DNA of 64,000 nucleotides from Mangrovibacterium sp041596335 (GCF_041596335.1 NZ_JBFHIT010000001.1:186001-250000); one strand, 5' to 3'; shown: positions 41,068 to 48,921, counted from the stretch's first letter. Notes: a model not told the origin generated them from the letters alone. Numbers and translations: made by a program.

Positions 41068-42288
41068 TTAAAAAAGTGGGATGACATTGTAACCGTACCG
41101 GGTACTTCCGTTTATTTTCTTTCCGAAACGGGTATAACCGAGTTGTTTCAGAGCGATACCGATATTCACGTCGGTAACGGTATATTGGCTGTTGGCTACT
41201 TTCCGGGCTTTTTTCAGATCGCGGAGAATTTCGAGCGGCTGTTTGAATTGCGCCAGATCTTCTTCTCCCGGCTCCGGAACGCGGTACCATTCTTTCACGA
41301 TCCGGTAGCTGGATGTTTGCACCAGGAACCGGCTGTTGTAGTCGGCAAACTCGCGGTAGTCGTCGGCATTCCAGGCAAACTCAAAGTTTTGCTCCAGCAG
41401 CATCAAGGCCTCGGCCCAAATCTGGTCCACATCCACCACCTTGGTATAGCCCTCCCAATCGATCACATCCACCTTATTCACCGCAAACCGGCGCGAGCTG
41501 AACTCGGGCAACAGGAACCCGCCGCGTTCGTCGTCGTAATTGGACGTTGCATAGGCGCTGGCATAGCGTTGTTTGGCAACCGTGAAGCGTTTGGATACAT
41601 TGATCACCTGGCTCGACAAGGTGTTCTTAAAATCGTCGGCAGTGCTTTTAGTGATGCCCAGCATTTCGTCGAAGTTGATAAACAGGTTGGTGGTAAACAG
41701 GTCGGCATAGTTCATATCCTTTACCGACTTGGTGAAATAACCGTTCAGGATCTCCGGCGTCAGGAATTCGATGAAAGCCGATTTACCCATCCCTTCGTCG
41801 GAATTTACAAGCGTAAAACAGGCGTCGTTGGCTTTCAATCCCAGGGCACAGGCAACAGTAGCCACCAGCCATTTTCGCAGGGTGTACACCAGGCGTTTTT
41901 GATAGTAGTCGGCCTCTTCCTGATCGCCAAAATCGTGCGCCTGGATGAAGGTACACAGCAGGTCGATATGCGATGTTCCTTTGTAGGCTTTGCGCAATCC
42001 TTCGAAGTATTCAATAATCGGGTTCCAGGGCGTGGTTTGGTTCGGGCTGGTGATGATCTTCTTCAGAATAGAGTCGCAGCCGGTAATGCCTTCTTCGAGC
42101 ATGTGCAACGAAATGTCATCCATATTGATCTCTTCTTCATATTCGCGGGTTTTGGCGGCAATCATCACCTTGGTGCGGTCGAATATGTTGATTTTGATAT
42201 CGTAGTTTTCGGACAGGAACTCTTTAACCAGCGTTACCCGGTTCGATCCGTTCGTTGGTACAGTGGTTTGTGAAAATTTATTGGCCAT
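41068..42288 (-). CDS. VapE/VirE-type P-loop helicase, phage replication
   Basis: The 406-aa protein carries NSDEGMGKS (Walker A, residues 162-170), LFINFDEM (Walker B region) and YATSNYDDERG, matching the virulence-associated E family related to SF3 helicases. There is no primase domain in front of it, so it is helicase-only. The iteron array ends 130 bp beyond its stop. Confidence 0.8.
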   Translation of the reverse strand: MANKFSQTTVPTNGSNRVTLVKEFLSENYDIKINIFDRTKVMIAAKTREYEEEINMDDISLHMLEEGITGCDSILKKIITSPNQTTPWNPIIEYFEGLRKAYKGTSHIDLLCTFIQAHDFGDQEEADYYQKRLVYTLRKWLVATVACALGLKANDACFTLVNSDEGMGKSAFIEFLTPEILNGYFTKSVKDMNYADLFTTNLFINFDEMLGITKSTADDFKNTLSSQVINVSKRFTVAKQRYASAYATSNYDDERGGFLLPEFSSRRFAVNKVDVIDWEGYTKVVDVDQIWAEALMLLEQNFEFAWNADDYREFADYNSRFLVQTSSYRIVKEWYRVPEPGEEDLAQFKQPLEILRDLKKARKVANSQYTVTDVNIGIALKQLGYTRFGKKINGSTRYGYNVIPLF

Positions 42289-42344
42289 AGCATTCGTGAG
42301 GTAAGCAGCCGGATGTGCCGGCCACGGTTAGAGGATTGGATTAG

Positions 42345-42539
42345 CTAGATTTTTTCTTCTCCGTGCTTTGCAATGATCTCATCCATTAACTCTTTTAAGT
42401 CGTCTGGTATATTTAGATAAAGCCCTACATGATGAGAAACCGTATCTCTAATATCGGATGTATTCTCTTTTTTTAGATGCCACAGCATGGTATCTAAATC
42501 GCCAATTAAATCCTCTATTTTAGTAATTAAAATATCCAT
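42345..42539 (-). CDS. Small acidic phage protein
   Basis: The 64-aa helical protein (TKIEDLIGDLDTMLWHLKKEN) has an acidic end. Unknown. Confidence 0.45.
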   Translation of the reverse strand: MDILITKIEDLIGDLDTMLWHLKKENTSDIRDTVSHHVGLYLNIPDDLKELMDEIIAKHGEEKI

Positions 42540-42541
42540 GA

Positions 42542-42562
42542 TTATTGCTTTTTATTGGTTTG
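42542..42562. repeat. 21-bp direct repeat, copy 1
   Basis: The 21 bases are identical to 42721-42741 and encode the ends of two adjacent genes (TNKKQ and stop). Confidence 0.7.
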
Positions 42563-42718
42563 AAATTCCTTTTTCAGTACAGTTTTCCCATAGAAGTCTT
42601 TAAATGGTTCGCCTTTATCGTACTTATCCTGATGCTCGGCACACATTTGTTTTCCGTTTCCAAGGTTCTTTTTGTAGCAGCCATCGGCAGCACATTCGTT
42701 TAAAAATACGATTGCCAT
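42542..42718 (-). CDS. 58-aa Cys/His-containing protein
   Basis: ATG at 42718; CAADGC...MCAEHQ could bind one zinc. It ends with QTNKKQ, identical to the next gene upstream. Confidence 0.5.
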   Translation of the reverse strand: MAIVFLNECAADGCYKKNLGNGKQMCAEHQDKYDKGEPFKDFYGKTVLKKEFQTNKKQ

Positions 42719-42720
42719 GC

Positions 42721-42741
42721 TTATTGCTTTTTATTGGTTTG
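42721..42741. repeat. 21-bp direct repeat, copy 2
   Basis: Identical to 42542-42562; a likely result of duplication of a gene end. Confidence 0.7.
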
Positions 42742-42864
42742 TAACTCTTTCTCTTTGCGTTCGCGAATGTCCCGTTGAAGTCTTCGGATCTGGTCAGCTC
42801 GTTCCCTGCTGATCTCCACTTTACCTATTCCCGGGAAAATGGCTGTTACGGTTTGCTTTTTCAT
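42721..42864 (-). CDS. 47-aa basic phage protein
   Basis: ATG at 42864 overlaps the loader gene stop (ATGA). A short beta start (QTVTAIFPGIGKVEI) is followed by a basic helix (QIRRLQRDIRERKEKEL). Unknown. Confidence 0.5.
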   Translation of the reverse strand: MKKQTVTAIFPGIGKVEISRERADQIRRLQRDIRERKEKELQTNKKQ

Positions 42865-43565
42865 CGTGCTTGTTTTACTTGGTTGGTTAATCTCCGGCTT
42901 TCGCCTGGGATAAAGACATAGGTCATCATTTCTTCCATGCGTGAGCGGATGAAGTCGCCGTAAAACTTTTCAAGGGCATCGATCTTGTAGTTTGTGGTGG
43001 CGTAGGTACGTGCTCCCGATTCGTAGCGCAGGGCGAAAAGGTCGATCACTGGTTTAATTACATTGCCAAAATCTTTTGTTTCGGTTTCCTCTCGGCCCAG
43101 CTCGTCAATAAACAGCGGGCGGCGAACACACGATTCTAATCCACGGCTTTTCAGGTAGTCGGCCAGCCGTTTTGAGTGTACTGTTGTTGTGATCTTGCGG
43201 CTGTAGTTATTGCTAAGTTCCAGGTAAGCCATCATAAGTACCGATTTTCCGCAGCCAACTTTGCCACCAAACAACAGGCCGGCATTCAGGTTCCAGTTGC
43301 AAAGCGGATTGTTCGTAAAGTAGTAGTATAGCTGTTTAATGACGGGGCCGTTGTGGTTGTCTATTACATACGGAGTTGTTACCGATCGTTTTAGCAATAT
43401 TTTGCTGGCATAACCAATGAGCAGTTCTTTAAACTGTTCGTAGCTCATTTCGAACTGGCTTTTGTAGGTTCTCAGTTCAAATTGCTGGGCTTGTATCTGC
43501 ATGTCAAGCTCAACCTGCTGTATTGGCTTTTGCATTTGTGCGAGTTGGTTACCAAGTGTCTTCAT
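42861..43565 (-). CDS. DnaC-like AAA+ helicase loader
   Basis: The 234-aa protein has GGKVGCGKS at residues 100-108, LFIDELG at 151-157 and YATTNYKID (sensor I type). The N-terminal 90 residues are helical. It would load the phage or host helicase at the origin. It overlaps the preceding gene by 17 bp. Confidence 0.8.
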   Translation of the reverse strand: MKTLGNQLAQMQKPIQQVELDMQIQAQQFELRTYKSQFEMSYEQFKELLIGYASKILLKRSVTTPYVIDNHNGPVIKQLYYYFTNNPLCNWNLNAGLLFGGKVGCGKSVLMMAYLELSNNYSRKITTTVHSKRLADYLKSRGLESCVRRPLFIDELGREETETKDFGNVIKPVIDLFALRYESGARTYATTNYKIDALEKFYGDFIRSRMEEMMTYVFIPGESRRLTNQVKQAR

Positions 43566-44004
43566 TTGTTACTTTTTCGGGTTGTGATTTTGTTTTTTCA
43601 TCGACTTTAAAGAAGCTGCGGTAGCCGCCCTTCATGGCAAAGCGGATGCAGGATATTGCCTTATCGACATTGCCTTCCGAAATTTCCTGCAGGAAATCGA
43701 GCGAGGCCTGTTCCATTCGGCTGCGGATCAGGAAACCGTGTTGCTCCATCAAGTAGTCTTTCCACATGCGCCACATGTACCGAAAGTCGTCCTGGTCGCA
43801 CCAGCTTTCCACTTTTATGGGGTCAACCGGTGTTATGAATTTATCCAGGGCTTCGGCCAGCTTTTTCATCCGGTTCCACTCGTCGGTAAATTTTTTCAGC
43901 TTTTTTCCTTGCAGGGAACTCAGGCCTCCGGCATCAATGAAGGTTTCCAGTTGTTCGTCGGGCACACGGATTTGAGCGCAGTATTCGTCCCATTTTTGTT
44001 TCAT
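43549..44004 (-). CDS. Phage replication-region protein
   Basis: The 151-aa helical protein is Trp-rich (EWNRMKKLAEALDKF, DFRYMWRMWKDYL) and ends in a disordered tail overlapping the loader start. It may be the loader's partner; inference from overlap. Confidence 0.5.
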   Translation of the reverse strand: MKQKWDEYCAQIRVPDEQLETFIDAGGLSSLQGKKLKKFTDEWNRMKKLAEALDKFITPVDPIKVESWCDQDDFRYMWRMWKDYLMEQHGFLIRSRMEQASLDFLQEISEGNVDKAISCIRFAMKGGYRSFFKVDEKTKSQPEKVTNEDTW

Positions 44005-44009
44005 GCTGG

Positions 44010-44222
44010 TTACTTGTTGCTGGTTACTTGTTGCTGGTTACTTGCTGAGCGGCAGTAGCTAAGCGGGTACACTTTTAAATACCAATCGACCATCGCGTCG
44101 GCGGTTTGCTCGCTTTCGTAGGTTTGGTTGCTCAGTACTTCCCATGCTCCTTTTGGGGTTCTCTTAACGACTTGCCACTTGCTTTTGGTGGTGTTGAATT
44201 TCGATTTTATGGGTGTTTGCAT
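44010..44222 (-). CDS. Small phage early protein with direct-repeat end
   Basis: The 70-aa basic protein (SKFNTTKSKWQVVKRTPKGAWEVLS) ends in SNQQQVTSNK, encoded in part by three ACTTGTTGCTGGTT-like repeats at 44008-44045. Unknown. Confidence 0.45.
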   Translation of the reverse strand: MQTPIKSKFNTTKSKWQVVKRTPKGAWEVLSNQTYESEQTADAMVDWYLKVYPLSYCRSASNQQQVTSNK

Positions 44223-44269
44223 AATAAACAGTTTTGAGTTTCGAGTTTAAAGTTTCGAGTTGGCACGGA

Positions 44270-44452
44270 TTACAAATCCGCGCCAGCGAATTGTTTTTTA
44301 GTTACTTGTTTGGGTACATAAATAAGTCCCCGGCAAAGGGGTACGATCTGAATGCAGGTTTCGAGGTGATCAGTCTCGAAGAACCAGCAGCCGCGGCAGC
44401 CTTTCGTTTCGGGCTGCGTATCGAACTGCCTGCTGAGTTCCTTGTTGTTCAT
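44270..44452 (-). CDS. 60-aa Cys-rich phage protein
   Basis: CRGCWFFETDHLETCIQIVPLCRG has four Cys and one His fit for a zinc knuckle. It overlaps the upstream gene at ATGA, which favours it over the opposite-strand frame. Confidence 0.5.
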   Translation of the reverse strand: MNNKELSRQFDTQPETKGCRGCWFFETDHLETCIQIVPLCRGLIYVPKQVTKKQFAGADL

Positions 44453-44697
44453 GTTGCGGTATTTAACTTATTTAGTCGGTGATGTTCCAGTATGACACGT
44501 CGGCTCTCGATGTCGGCCGGACTTACCCGAATGATTTTCGACCCGGAAACGTGCGGTTTAAAGTCATTGCACACCAGTTCGATCATATAGGTGGTGTTAC
44601 CGGAATGATCATTCTTAATGCCGACGATGCGTCCGTTCTGTTGCCCGAAGTTGCGGGTAACGATCACTTTTTCGAGGGGTTGAAATTCGGTTGACAT
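44449..44697 (-). CDS. 82-aa SH3-like phage protein
   Basis: Beta-rich start (FQPLEKVIVTRNFGQQNGRIVGI) with a basic helical end (ADIESRRVILEHHRL). No motif recognised. Confidence 0.5.
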   Translation of the reverse strand: MSTEFQPLEKVIVTRNFGQQNGRIVGIKNDHSGNTTYMIELVCNDFKPHVSGSKIIRVSPADIESRRVILEHHRLNKLNTAT

Positions 44698-44709
44698 TCG
44701 ATTTACTTT

Positions 44710-44931
44710 TTACGAGTTTGCCTGTTCCATCATGGGGTTCAGTAGTTGAATTCCGTAGTTGAATTCGCGTTGCAGTTCGGCCACATACTTGTTGGTCTGT
44801 GCCTTTCGGATCTGTTGTTCCCGCACTAAAATGGTGCGTTCGGTATCGCCGTAATGAATGGAGAACCCGGCTAGCTTGATGCGCCTGTGCAGGTAGTACC
44901 GGCGGTTGTAGGTTCCATTATTGCGGCTCAT
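44710..44931 (-). CDS. 73-aa basic phage protein
   Basis: A helical protein with a Arg/Tyr-rich start (RNNGTYNRRYYLHRRIKL) and acidic end. Overlaps the upstream zinc-ribbon gene at ATGA. Confidence 0.5.
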   Translation of the reverse strand: MSRNNGTYNRRYYLHRRIKLAGFSIHYGDTERTILVREQQIRKAQTNKYVAELQREFNYGIQLLNPMMEQANS

Positions 44932-45068
44932 AGGCTCCAGTTATCTGATCCGCATTGCGGACAGCATCCCTTGGCGCGGATGTCGTAAACCTGTTCGCAG
45001 TCGAGGCAGGTTACCCATACTTCGTGGTTACTGGTTGTTGGCCGCTTGGTTCTGGATACTGGTTTCAT
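44928..45068 (-). CDS. 46-aa zinc-ribbon protein
   Basis: ATG at 45068. CLDC and CPQC pairs, separated by 11 residues, make a rubredoxin-like zinc ribbon. It is joined by 4-bp overlaps on both sides. Probably a small DNA- or protein-binding early protein. Confidence 0.6.
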   Translation of the reverse strand: MKPVSRTKRPTTSNHEVWVTCLDCEQVYDIRAKGCCPQCGSDNWSL

Positions 45069-45214
45069 GCGAATACATTTTTACTGGTTGATTTCCGGCG
45101 TTTAGCCAGCCGTGCCCGGCGATTGTGTTGGGCTGTCCAGCGCCACACGGCTGTAAATAAGCGGAGTTCGTTGCGAACTTGCCGGAATTGAATAAGGGTA
45201 AGTTGATCTTGCAT
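45065..45214 (-). CDS. 49-aa basic phage protein
   Basis: ATG at 45214. The protein is Arg-rich (WRWTAQHNRRARLAKRRK), probably nucleic-acid binding. It overlaps the zinc-ribbon gene at ATGA. Confidence 0.5.
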   Translation of the reverse strand: MQDQLTLIQFRQVRNELRLFTAVWRWTAQHNRRARLAKRRKSTSKNVFA

Positions 45215-45232
45215 GGTGTGTTAGTTTAAAGG

Positions 45233-45448
45233 TTAGAGTTTAAAGTTTTGAGTTTCGGGTTGAGCGCTGACAACAATTTCGCGCTTATCGATGAAATCGA
45301 CAGGGACAGGATCTTCCAGGTCTGACACGCGGCACACCACGTCGTCGTCGGTTGAGAATGGTTTACTGGTGAGGAAGCCTTCGTGACGGTTTCCATTTCC
45401 GAAGTCTACTGTAATTGGGGTGCCTATTTTAAAGTGTTCTATTTTCAT
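45233..45448 (-). CDS. 71-aa SH3-like phage protein
   Basis: Beta-rich protein (FKIGTPITVDFGNGNRHEGFLTSK); small-fold early gene. Unknown. Confidence 0.5.
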   Translation of the reverse strand: MKIEHFKIGTPITVDFGNGNRHEGFLTSKPFSTDDDVVCRVSDLEDPVPVDFIDKREIVVSAQPETQNFKL

Positions 45449-45642
45449 AACTGCTGTTTTAATTTTTGAATTTCGATTTGCTTACCAGTTATCCTGGTCT
45501 TGAGTCTCGCAATAGATTTCTGCTTTTCGTCGGACGATTTTGACAGGTCGTATTTACTATTGCTTTGTTCGTGTTTCAGGTGCATATTCAGCACATAGAT
45601 GTCACCTTCGAGATTGAAGATTTGGCGTTCTGTTTCGGTCAT
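45445..45642 (-). CDS. 65-aa coiled-coil phage protein
   Basis: Helical, with charged heptads (ETERQIFNLEGDIYVLNMHLKHEQ, IARLKTRITGKQIEIQKLKQQL). Overlaps both neighbours at ATGA. Confidence 0.5.
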   Translation of the reverse strand: MTETERQIFNLEGDIYVLNMHLKHEQSNSKYDLSKSSDEKQKSIARLKTRITGKQIEIQKLKQQL

Positions 45643-45887
45643 ACCTTCAGGTTTAGCTCCGATTGCACGGCGTTAATAATTCGGGTCAACTTCTCGGCTT
45701 TTTCTTCCAGCCATTCCAGGTAATCGGGGTCGATAACCGTTAGGTACTCGCCACATTTGAACTGGTGGATCTCGCATTCGTCAACGTATAGATGGTCGGG
45801 TTGCTTTTCGCTTTTCTGCAACATAACCTCGTCGGTTGTTATCGAATGTCCTTTTTCCTTGAAATATTGAATGGTTGCTTCGTTCAT
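45639..45887 (-). CDS. 82-aa phage protein
   Basis: Acidic protein (YVDECEIHQFKCGEYLTVIDP) with helical end. Overlaps both neighbours by 4 bp. Confidence 0.5.
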   Translation of the reverse strand: MNEATIQYFKEKGHSITTDEVMLQKSEKQPDHLYVDECEIHQFKCGEYLTVIDPDYLEWLEEKAEKLTRIINAVQSELNLKV

Positions 45888-46627
45888 GCTTCCTGTTTTT
45901 TGGTTTTTAGAAATTTCTCGTAGCGTTCTTTCGAACGGAAGTAGCGGGTGATCCTTAGCGCTGGATCGTAAACCTTGTATTCCATCTGCGACAGATCGGG
46001 GCTTTCGATGCCTTTGCGCTCGATGATTTCCCGGTCGTGCTTTGGTGCATTGCGGTTCAGCTCGAACATCTGATCTACCGGAACCGTTTCAACTCCACGG
46101 CGGTCACCGCTGGAGGTTTTTACCGGCTTTTGCTTTTGTTTCTGCTTTTGCCTTTTAAAGCTCTCGTAGGTCTTGTGGTAGCTCCGCTTTTTGGTGCAAG
46201 CCTCAGAACAGGTTACTGTCCGTTTGCGTGTGGTTTGAAACTGTGTACCGCATTCGGCGCACGTTTTGGTGTAAGTAATACTGCGCTGTATCCGGCAGTC
46301 GTCGCATAAGCGTCGTGTACGGTCCGAGATCTTGATCTGCTTACCACACTTTGAGCAACGAATCTCAACAGGATTGTCCTGGTTCCGCACATTCTCGCGC
46401 ATCTTTTTCAGATGATCCTGCGGTGTCATCAACTCCCAGTTGTCGGGATGTGGGTTCATGGTGTCGCCACTTTTGCACACCAGCAGCATTCCTTCCGGAA
46501 TTGGGCCGTGCTTTTCTGTCCAGTAAATGCGGTGCAGGCGTTCCTTATTCAGGAAATGGTAGTAGAACAGTCCGTTCTTATACACCTTCACCCGGGGATC
46601 GTCTACCCTACTCTTCGGCTTACTCAT
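45884..46627 (-). CDS. HNH endonuclease with zinc ribbons
   Basis: The 247-aa protein has an HNH_3-type core (HRIYWTEKHGPIPEGM, DTMNPHPDNWELMT) followed by two zinc-ribbon knuckles, CSKCGKQI...CDDC and CAECGTQF...CSEAC, and a basic tail. Such free-standing HNH nucleases occur in phage early regions as homing enzymes or helpers in packaging or recombination. Distance from terminase favours the former. Confidence 0.8.
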   Translation of the reverse strand: MSKPKSRVDDPRVKVYKNGLFYYHFLNKERLHRIYWTEKHGPIPEGMLLVCKSGDTMNPHPDNWELMTPQDHLKKMRENVRNQDNPVEIRCSKCGKQIKISDRTRRLCDDCRIQRSITYTKTCAECGTQFQTTRKRTVTCSEACTKKRSYHKTYESFKRQKQKQKQKPVKTSSGDRRGVETVPVDQMFELNRNAPKHDREIIERKGIESPDLSQMEYKVYDPALRITRYFRSKERYEKFLKTKKQEA

Positions 46628-46893
46628 AGCGTTTGCGATTTTTGGGGTAATAATTTCTGTTTCGGAACTGAATTTGGGCCATTTACCCGGGCAAGATGAG
46701 AACGTATCAGTTCGTGGTTCATTTTCTTGTAGAGTTCTTCAAGTTTCCGGCGTTCGTCGGCAAACTCCTCGGGATCCATATACTTGGCCTCCTTGAGGGC
46801 GATAATGGCCTGGATCAACATTTCAGCTTCTTCGCGCGATATATCCTGCATGGCGAAGAGTTGTGGCTGCGATTGTGTTTGTTCAAAGTACAT
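46624..46893 (-). CDS. 89-aa helical phage protein
   Basis: Start at 46893 (MYFEQTQSQPQL). Helical with ISREEAEMLIQAIIALKE and EERRKLEELYKKM-type segments. Upstream Met codons to 46962 fall across the GCGTGGGGACGC element and are unlikely. Confidence 0.5.
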   Translation of the reverse strand: MYFEQTQSQPQLFAMQDISREEAEMLIQAIIALKEAKYMDPEEFADERRKLEELYKKMNHELIRSHLARVNGPNSVPKQKLLPQKSQTL

Positions 46894-46944
46894 GATTCTT
46901 GTTTTATGGACCGGGGATCCGTGAATCCCCGATCCTGGTTTATC

Positions 46945-46956
46945 GCGTGGGGACGC
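46945..46956. repeat. GCGTGGGGACGC hairpin (third copy)
   Basis: The 12-mer, with 4-bp arms, also occurs at 10345-10356 and 48599-48610, each within 60 bp upstream of a phage gene start. Confidence 0.5.
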
Positions 46957-46958
46957 TT

Positions 46959-47522
46959 TCAAATTCCTAATGCTGTGGCTCTCGTTATCATTTCGGCCAT
47001 ATTTGCGGCATCAAACTTTTGCTTCAATAGCTCGACACGGCTTTTCATTCCCGCATGAGACAACGAAAGTTTGTTGGCTGCCTTCTTTACAGAATATCCC
47101 TGCTGCAGCAGCTTAATTGTTTGGACCTCGTAGTTCCGAAGTCCTGCAGATACACTGCACAATTGGCCCCGCATCGGACATTCCATGTCGGTACATGCAC
47201 TATTGTATGCATCGACGTTTAACTTTCCATTCAAAAAATCCGGTGTATTATCAAGCGCACCGATTCTGCATTTGTACCAGGCATCAAATTGCTCACTAAA
47301 CTTTACCAGTCCCTCTTTCTTCAGAATCTTCCTTGCCTGGTCATCATTCCGAAAAATCTCAACGATCATGTTCTGAACCTTGGCCGGAGCCTCGGTAAAC
47401 TTCATCGTCGATCCTTCGTGTATCAACCATTTTTCTCCACTAATCCAAAAGGCTTCAGTACCTTCTACAATGCCTGCCGGCAACTTTGCCGAGGCACTAA
47501 TTTTCATTACATTTACACTCAT
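46959..47522 (-). CDS. LuxR/GerE-type HTH regulator of the phage early region
   Basis: The 187-aa protein ends with a GerE-like HTH (IKLLQQGYSVKKAANKLSLS, GMKSRVELLKQKF). Its middle has a Cys cluster (CTDMECPMRGQLC). The N-terminal part is beta-rich. It is the second gene after the switch and may control the late or middle genes. The DNA target is unknown. Confidence 0.6.
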   Translation of the reverse strand: MSVNVMKISASAKLPAGIVEGTEAFWISGEKWLIHEGSTMKFTEAPAKVQNMIVEIFRNDDQARKILKKEGLVKFSEQFDAWYKCRIGALDNTPDFLNGKLNVDAYNSACTDMECPMRGQLCSVSAGLRNYEVQTIKLLQQGYSVKKAANKLSLSHAGMKSRVELLKQKFDAANMAEMITRATALGI

Positions 47523-47588
47523 AATCTTTATTGATTTTAAGCCCGTCAGAGTTCCGCCAAGAATGAAAGACGGGCTTTGTTTTTTGCC

Positions 47589-47774
47589 TTATTTTTCTTG
47601 CATCCGATCAAGCTTCTCGATCAGTGCAATTTTTATAAAGAATGACTCACTGCACTTGAGTGCCTTGCAAGCCTTATCAAGTTTCTTTTTCAAATCCTTA
47701 GAGCAGACCGCATTTATCCGCTCGGTGTTCTTCTGTGCCAGAAGATTCATACTTTCTACTGTTGTGCTGCTCAT
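47589..47774 (-). CDS. Small first-early-gene DNA-binding-type protein
   Basis: The 61-aa basic helical protein (CSKDLKKKLDKACKALKCSE, SFFIKIALIEKL) looks ribbon-helix-helix-like. It is first in the early operon, opposite the repressor, the usual place of a Cro-type protein. Confidence 0.55.
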   Translation of the reverse strand: MSSTTVESMNLLAQKNTERINAVCSKDLKKKLDKACKALKCSESFFIKIALIEKLDRMQEK

Positions 47775-47797
47775 ATAATTTGCTTAGTTTTCTATGA

Positions 47798-47805
47798 CAA
47801 ATGTA
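47798..47805 (-). promoter_or_regulatory. Early promoter -7 box
   Basis: TACATTTG matches TAnnTTTG exactly and lies 23 bp before the first early gene's ATG. Confidence 0.55.
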
Positions 47806-47823
47806 TGATATTTCAACCACGTG

Positions 47824-47860
47824 CACTATTTATCGAACACTAAATGCACGACAAATAGTG
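47824..47860. promoter_or_regulatory. Operator in the lysogeny switch
   Basis: CACTATTTATCG and CGACAAATAGTG are inverted arms with one mismatch, 13 bp apart. ACTAAATGCAC in between is a third, partly matching half-site. The region separates the repressor from the early operon. Confidence 0.6.
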
Positions 47861-47881
47861 TATTTGGAATAATTCTAAATA

Positions 47882-48277
47882 ATGAACTACGATAAGGTTT
47901 GGTCTTTATTTACTTCGAAAGATTATAGCGAGCGGGCTATGGCCCGAGCGTCAGGTATGTCTCCATCAGGCTTTAAGTCGATGATGGAAAAGAAGACAAT
48001 GACTGTAGAAACTCTGGAAACGATAGCAAACCACTTCCATTTACCACTGCACTATTTTTTTGACACTTCAAAAAATGAAGTGCAGGAACCAGGACAAAAA
48101 CTGAATAAAGGGCAGGTAAAAATATTTGAATGTCCGGAGTGTATCGAGAAGGAAAAGCGACTGGAAGACAAGGATCGGACAATCCAAGCACAGCGGGAAA
48201 CGATAGAAACACAAAAGCTATTGATCAGCAACCTGCGGGGAAACCAACCTGGGCTGAAGAACGGAACTTACGAATAG
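47882..48277 (+). CDS. Phage repressor (XRE-type HTH)
   Basis: The 131-aa protein has an N-terminal HTH (YSERAMARASGMSPSGFKSM) followed by a coiled-coil end (KEKRLEDKDRTIQAQRETIETQ) that could dimerise. There is no peptidase domain, so induction would not use self-cleavage. It is divergent from the early operon over an operator. Confidence 0.75.
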   Translation: MNYDKVWSLFTSKDYSERAMARASGMSPSGFKSMMEKKTMTVETLETIANHFHLPLHYFFDTSKNEVQEPGQKLNKGQVKIFECPECIEKEKRLEDKDRTIQAQRETIETQKLLISNLRGNQPGLKNGTYE

Positions 48278-48304
48278 TGTGGCCCAAGCGCCAGAAATAA
48301 TACG

Positions 48305-48377
48305 TGTATCTCTAACTCGAAAACAAGCCCGAGATACATGACTAGATACAAAACATCGAAAAGAACTACGAGATACA
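48305..48377. repeat. Integrase arm-type sites beside attR
   Basis: TGTATCT at 48305 and its reverse AGATACA at 48332, 48344 and 48371, matching the set beside attL. Confidence 0.55.
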
Positions 48378-48422
48378 AATTCCAACTTATTGATTTACCG
48401 TACGCTACCGGGCTAAGTAATC

Positions 48423-48437
48423 TCCCGGCATCTCCAC
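48423..48437. other. attR core
   Basis: TCCCGGCATCTCCAC, identical to the tmRNA 3' end at 10232-10246. Confidence 0.9.
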
Positions 48438-48484
48438 TTTTTCTCATGCAACTACTTGACTTACAAGCAGTTGCATGAGAAAAA
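48438..48484. repeat. Long hairpin after attR
   Basis: TTTTTCTCATGCAACT (48438-48453) pairs perfectly with 48469-48484, and four more pairs follow one mismatch, leaving a 5-nt loop. It sits where the tmRNA-trailing hairpin of the older element would have been. Confidence 0.7.
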
Positions 48485-48543
48485 AATCTCCTGAAAAACA
48501 ACTATATAAGTCCTTAAACTTCAAGCTACTACAAGTTTAAAGA

Positions 48544-48584
48544 TGTATCTCTGAGAAAAGGAAAACGTATCTGTTCGTGTATCT
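48544..48584. repeat. Arm-type sites of the relic element
   Basis: TGTATCT at 48544, CGTATCT at 48566 and TGTATCT at 48578, spacing 22 and 12, against 21 and 12 beside the live integrase. Confidence 0.55.
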
Positions 48585-48625
48585 GGTAAGTTTTTGATGC
48601 GTGGGGACGCTAAAAAAATGGAAAG

Positions 48626-48921
48626 ATGAACCGACAAAAACTTTTCAGAGCTCCCTACCTGTATGATGCAGGTGGGGATCTTTCAAAGCCGTGGTGGATC
48701 GAGTTAGGTTACCGCGATCCCAGAGATGGGAAAATGAAGCGTAAGCGATATCAGGAAGACTTATCGGTCCTTAAGACAAAGAAGGAACATTATTCCAAGG
48801 CTGAAGAACTGATAAAAATATACACTGCCAAGCTTTTGCACGGTTGGACACCGCTTGACGATGACAGAAAAAAACAGGTTGTCTAAACGAATGAACTAAA
48901 ATACAGCTACCTGTCGGTGCA
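48626..48921 (+). pseudogene. Relic of a second tmRNA-site integrase
   Basis: MNRQKLFRAPYLYDAGGDLS matches the live integrase N-terminus almost residue for residue for 86 codons, with many synonymous differences. Then QVV-TAA-TNELKY shows an in-frame stop where the live gene reads QVVYTDELEY. Homology fades near 48921, and the rest is deleted up to the histidine kinase gene. The leader including GCGTGGGGACGC is also conserved. An older element evidently used the same att site. Confidence 0.88.

Larger units (their letters stand above)
10232..48437. mobile_element. Prophage integrated in the 3' end of tmRNA, about 38.2 kb
   Basis: A 15-bp repeat bounds the element at 10232-10246 and 48423-48437. 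Inside are integrase, repressor, replication, terminase, portal, protease, capsid, tape measure, tail, holin, lysozyme and spanin genes with no obvious disruption, so it is probably an intact temperate phage. The long tape measure and the absence of contractile sheath genes suggest a siphovirus-like particle; that is inference. Head genes run protease-capsid-...-terminase-portal, unlike the usual terminase-portal-protease-capsid order. Confidence 0.92.

Noticed and set aside
41143..42273. Long plus-strand frame of 376 codons
   Set aside because: It lies wholly opposite the helicase gene, which carries clear motifs; a shadow frame.
10232..48437. Mu-like transposable phage
   Set aside because: A tyrosine integrase and exact att repeats are present and there is no DDE transposase or MuB-like gene.
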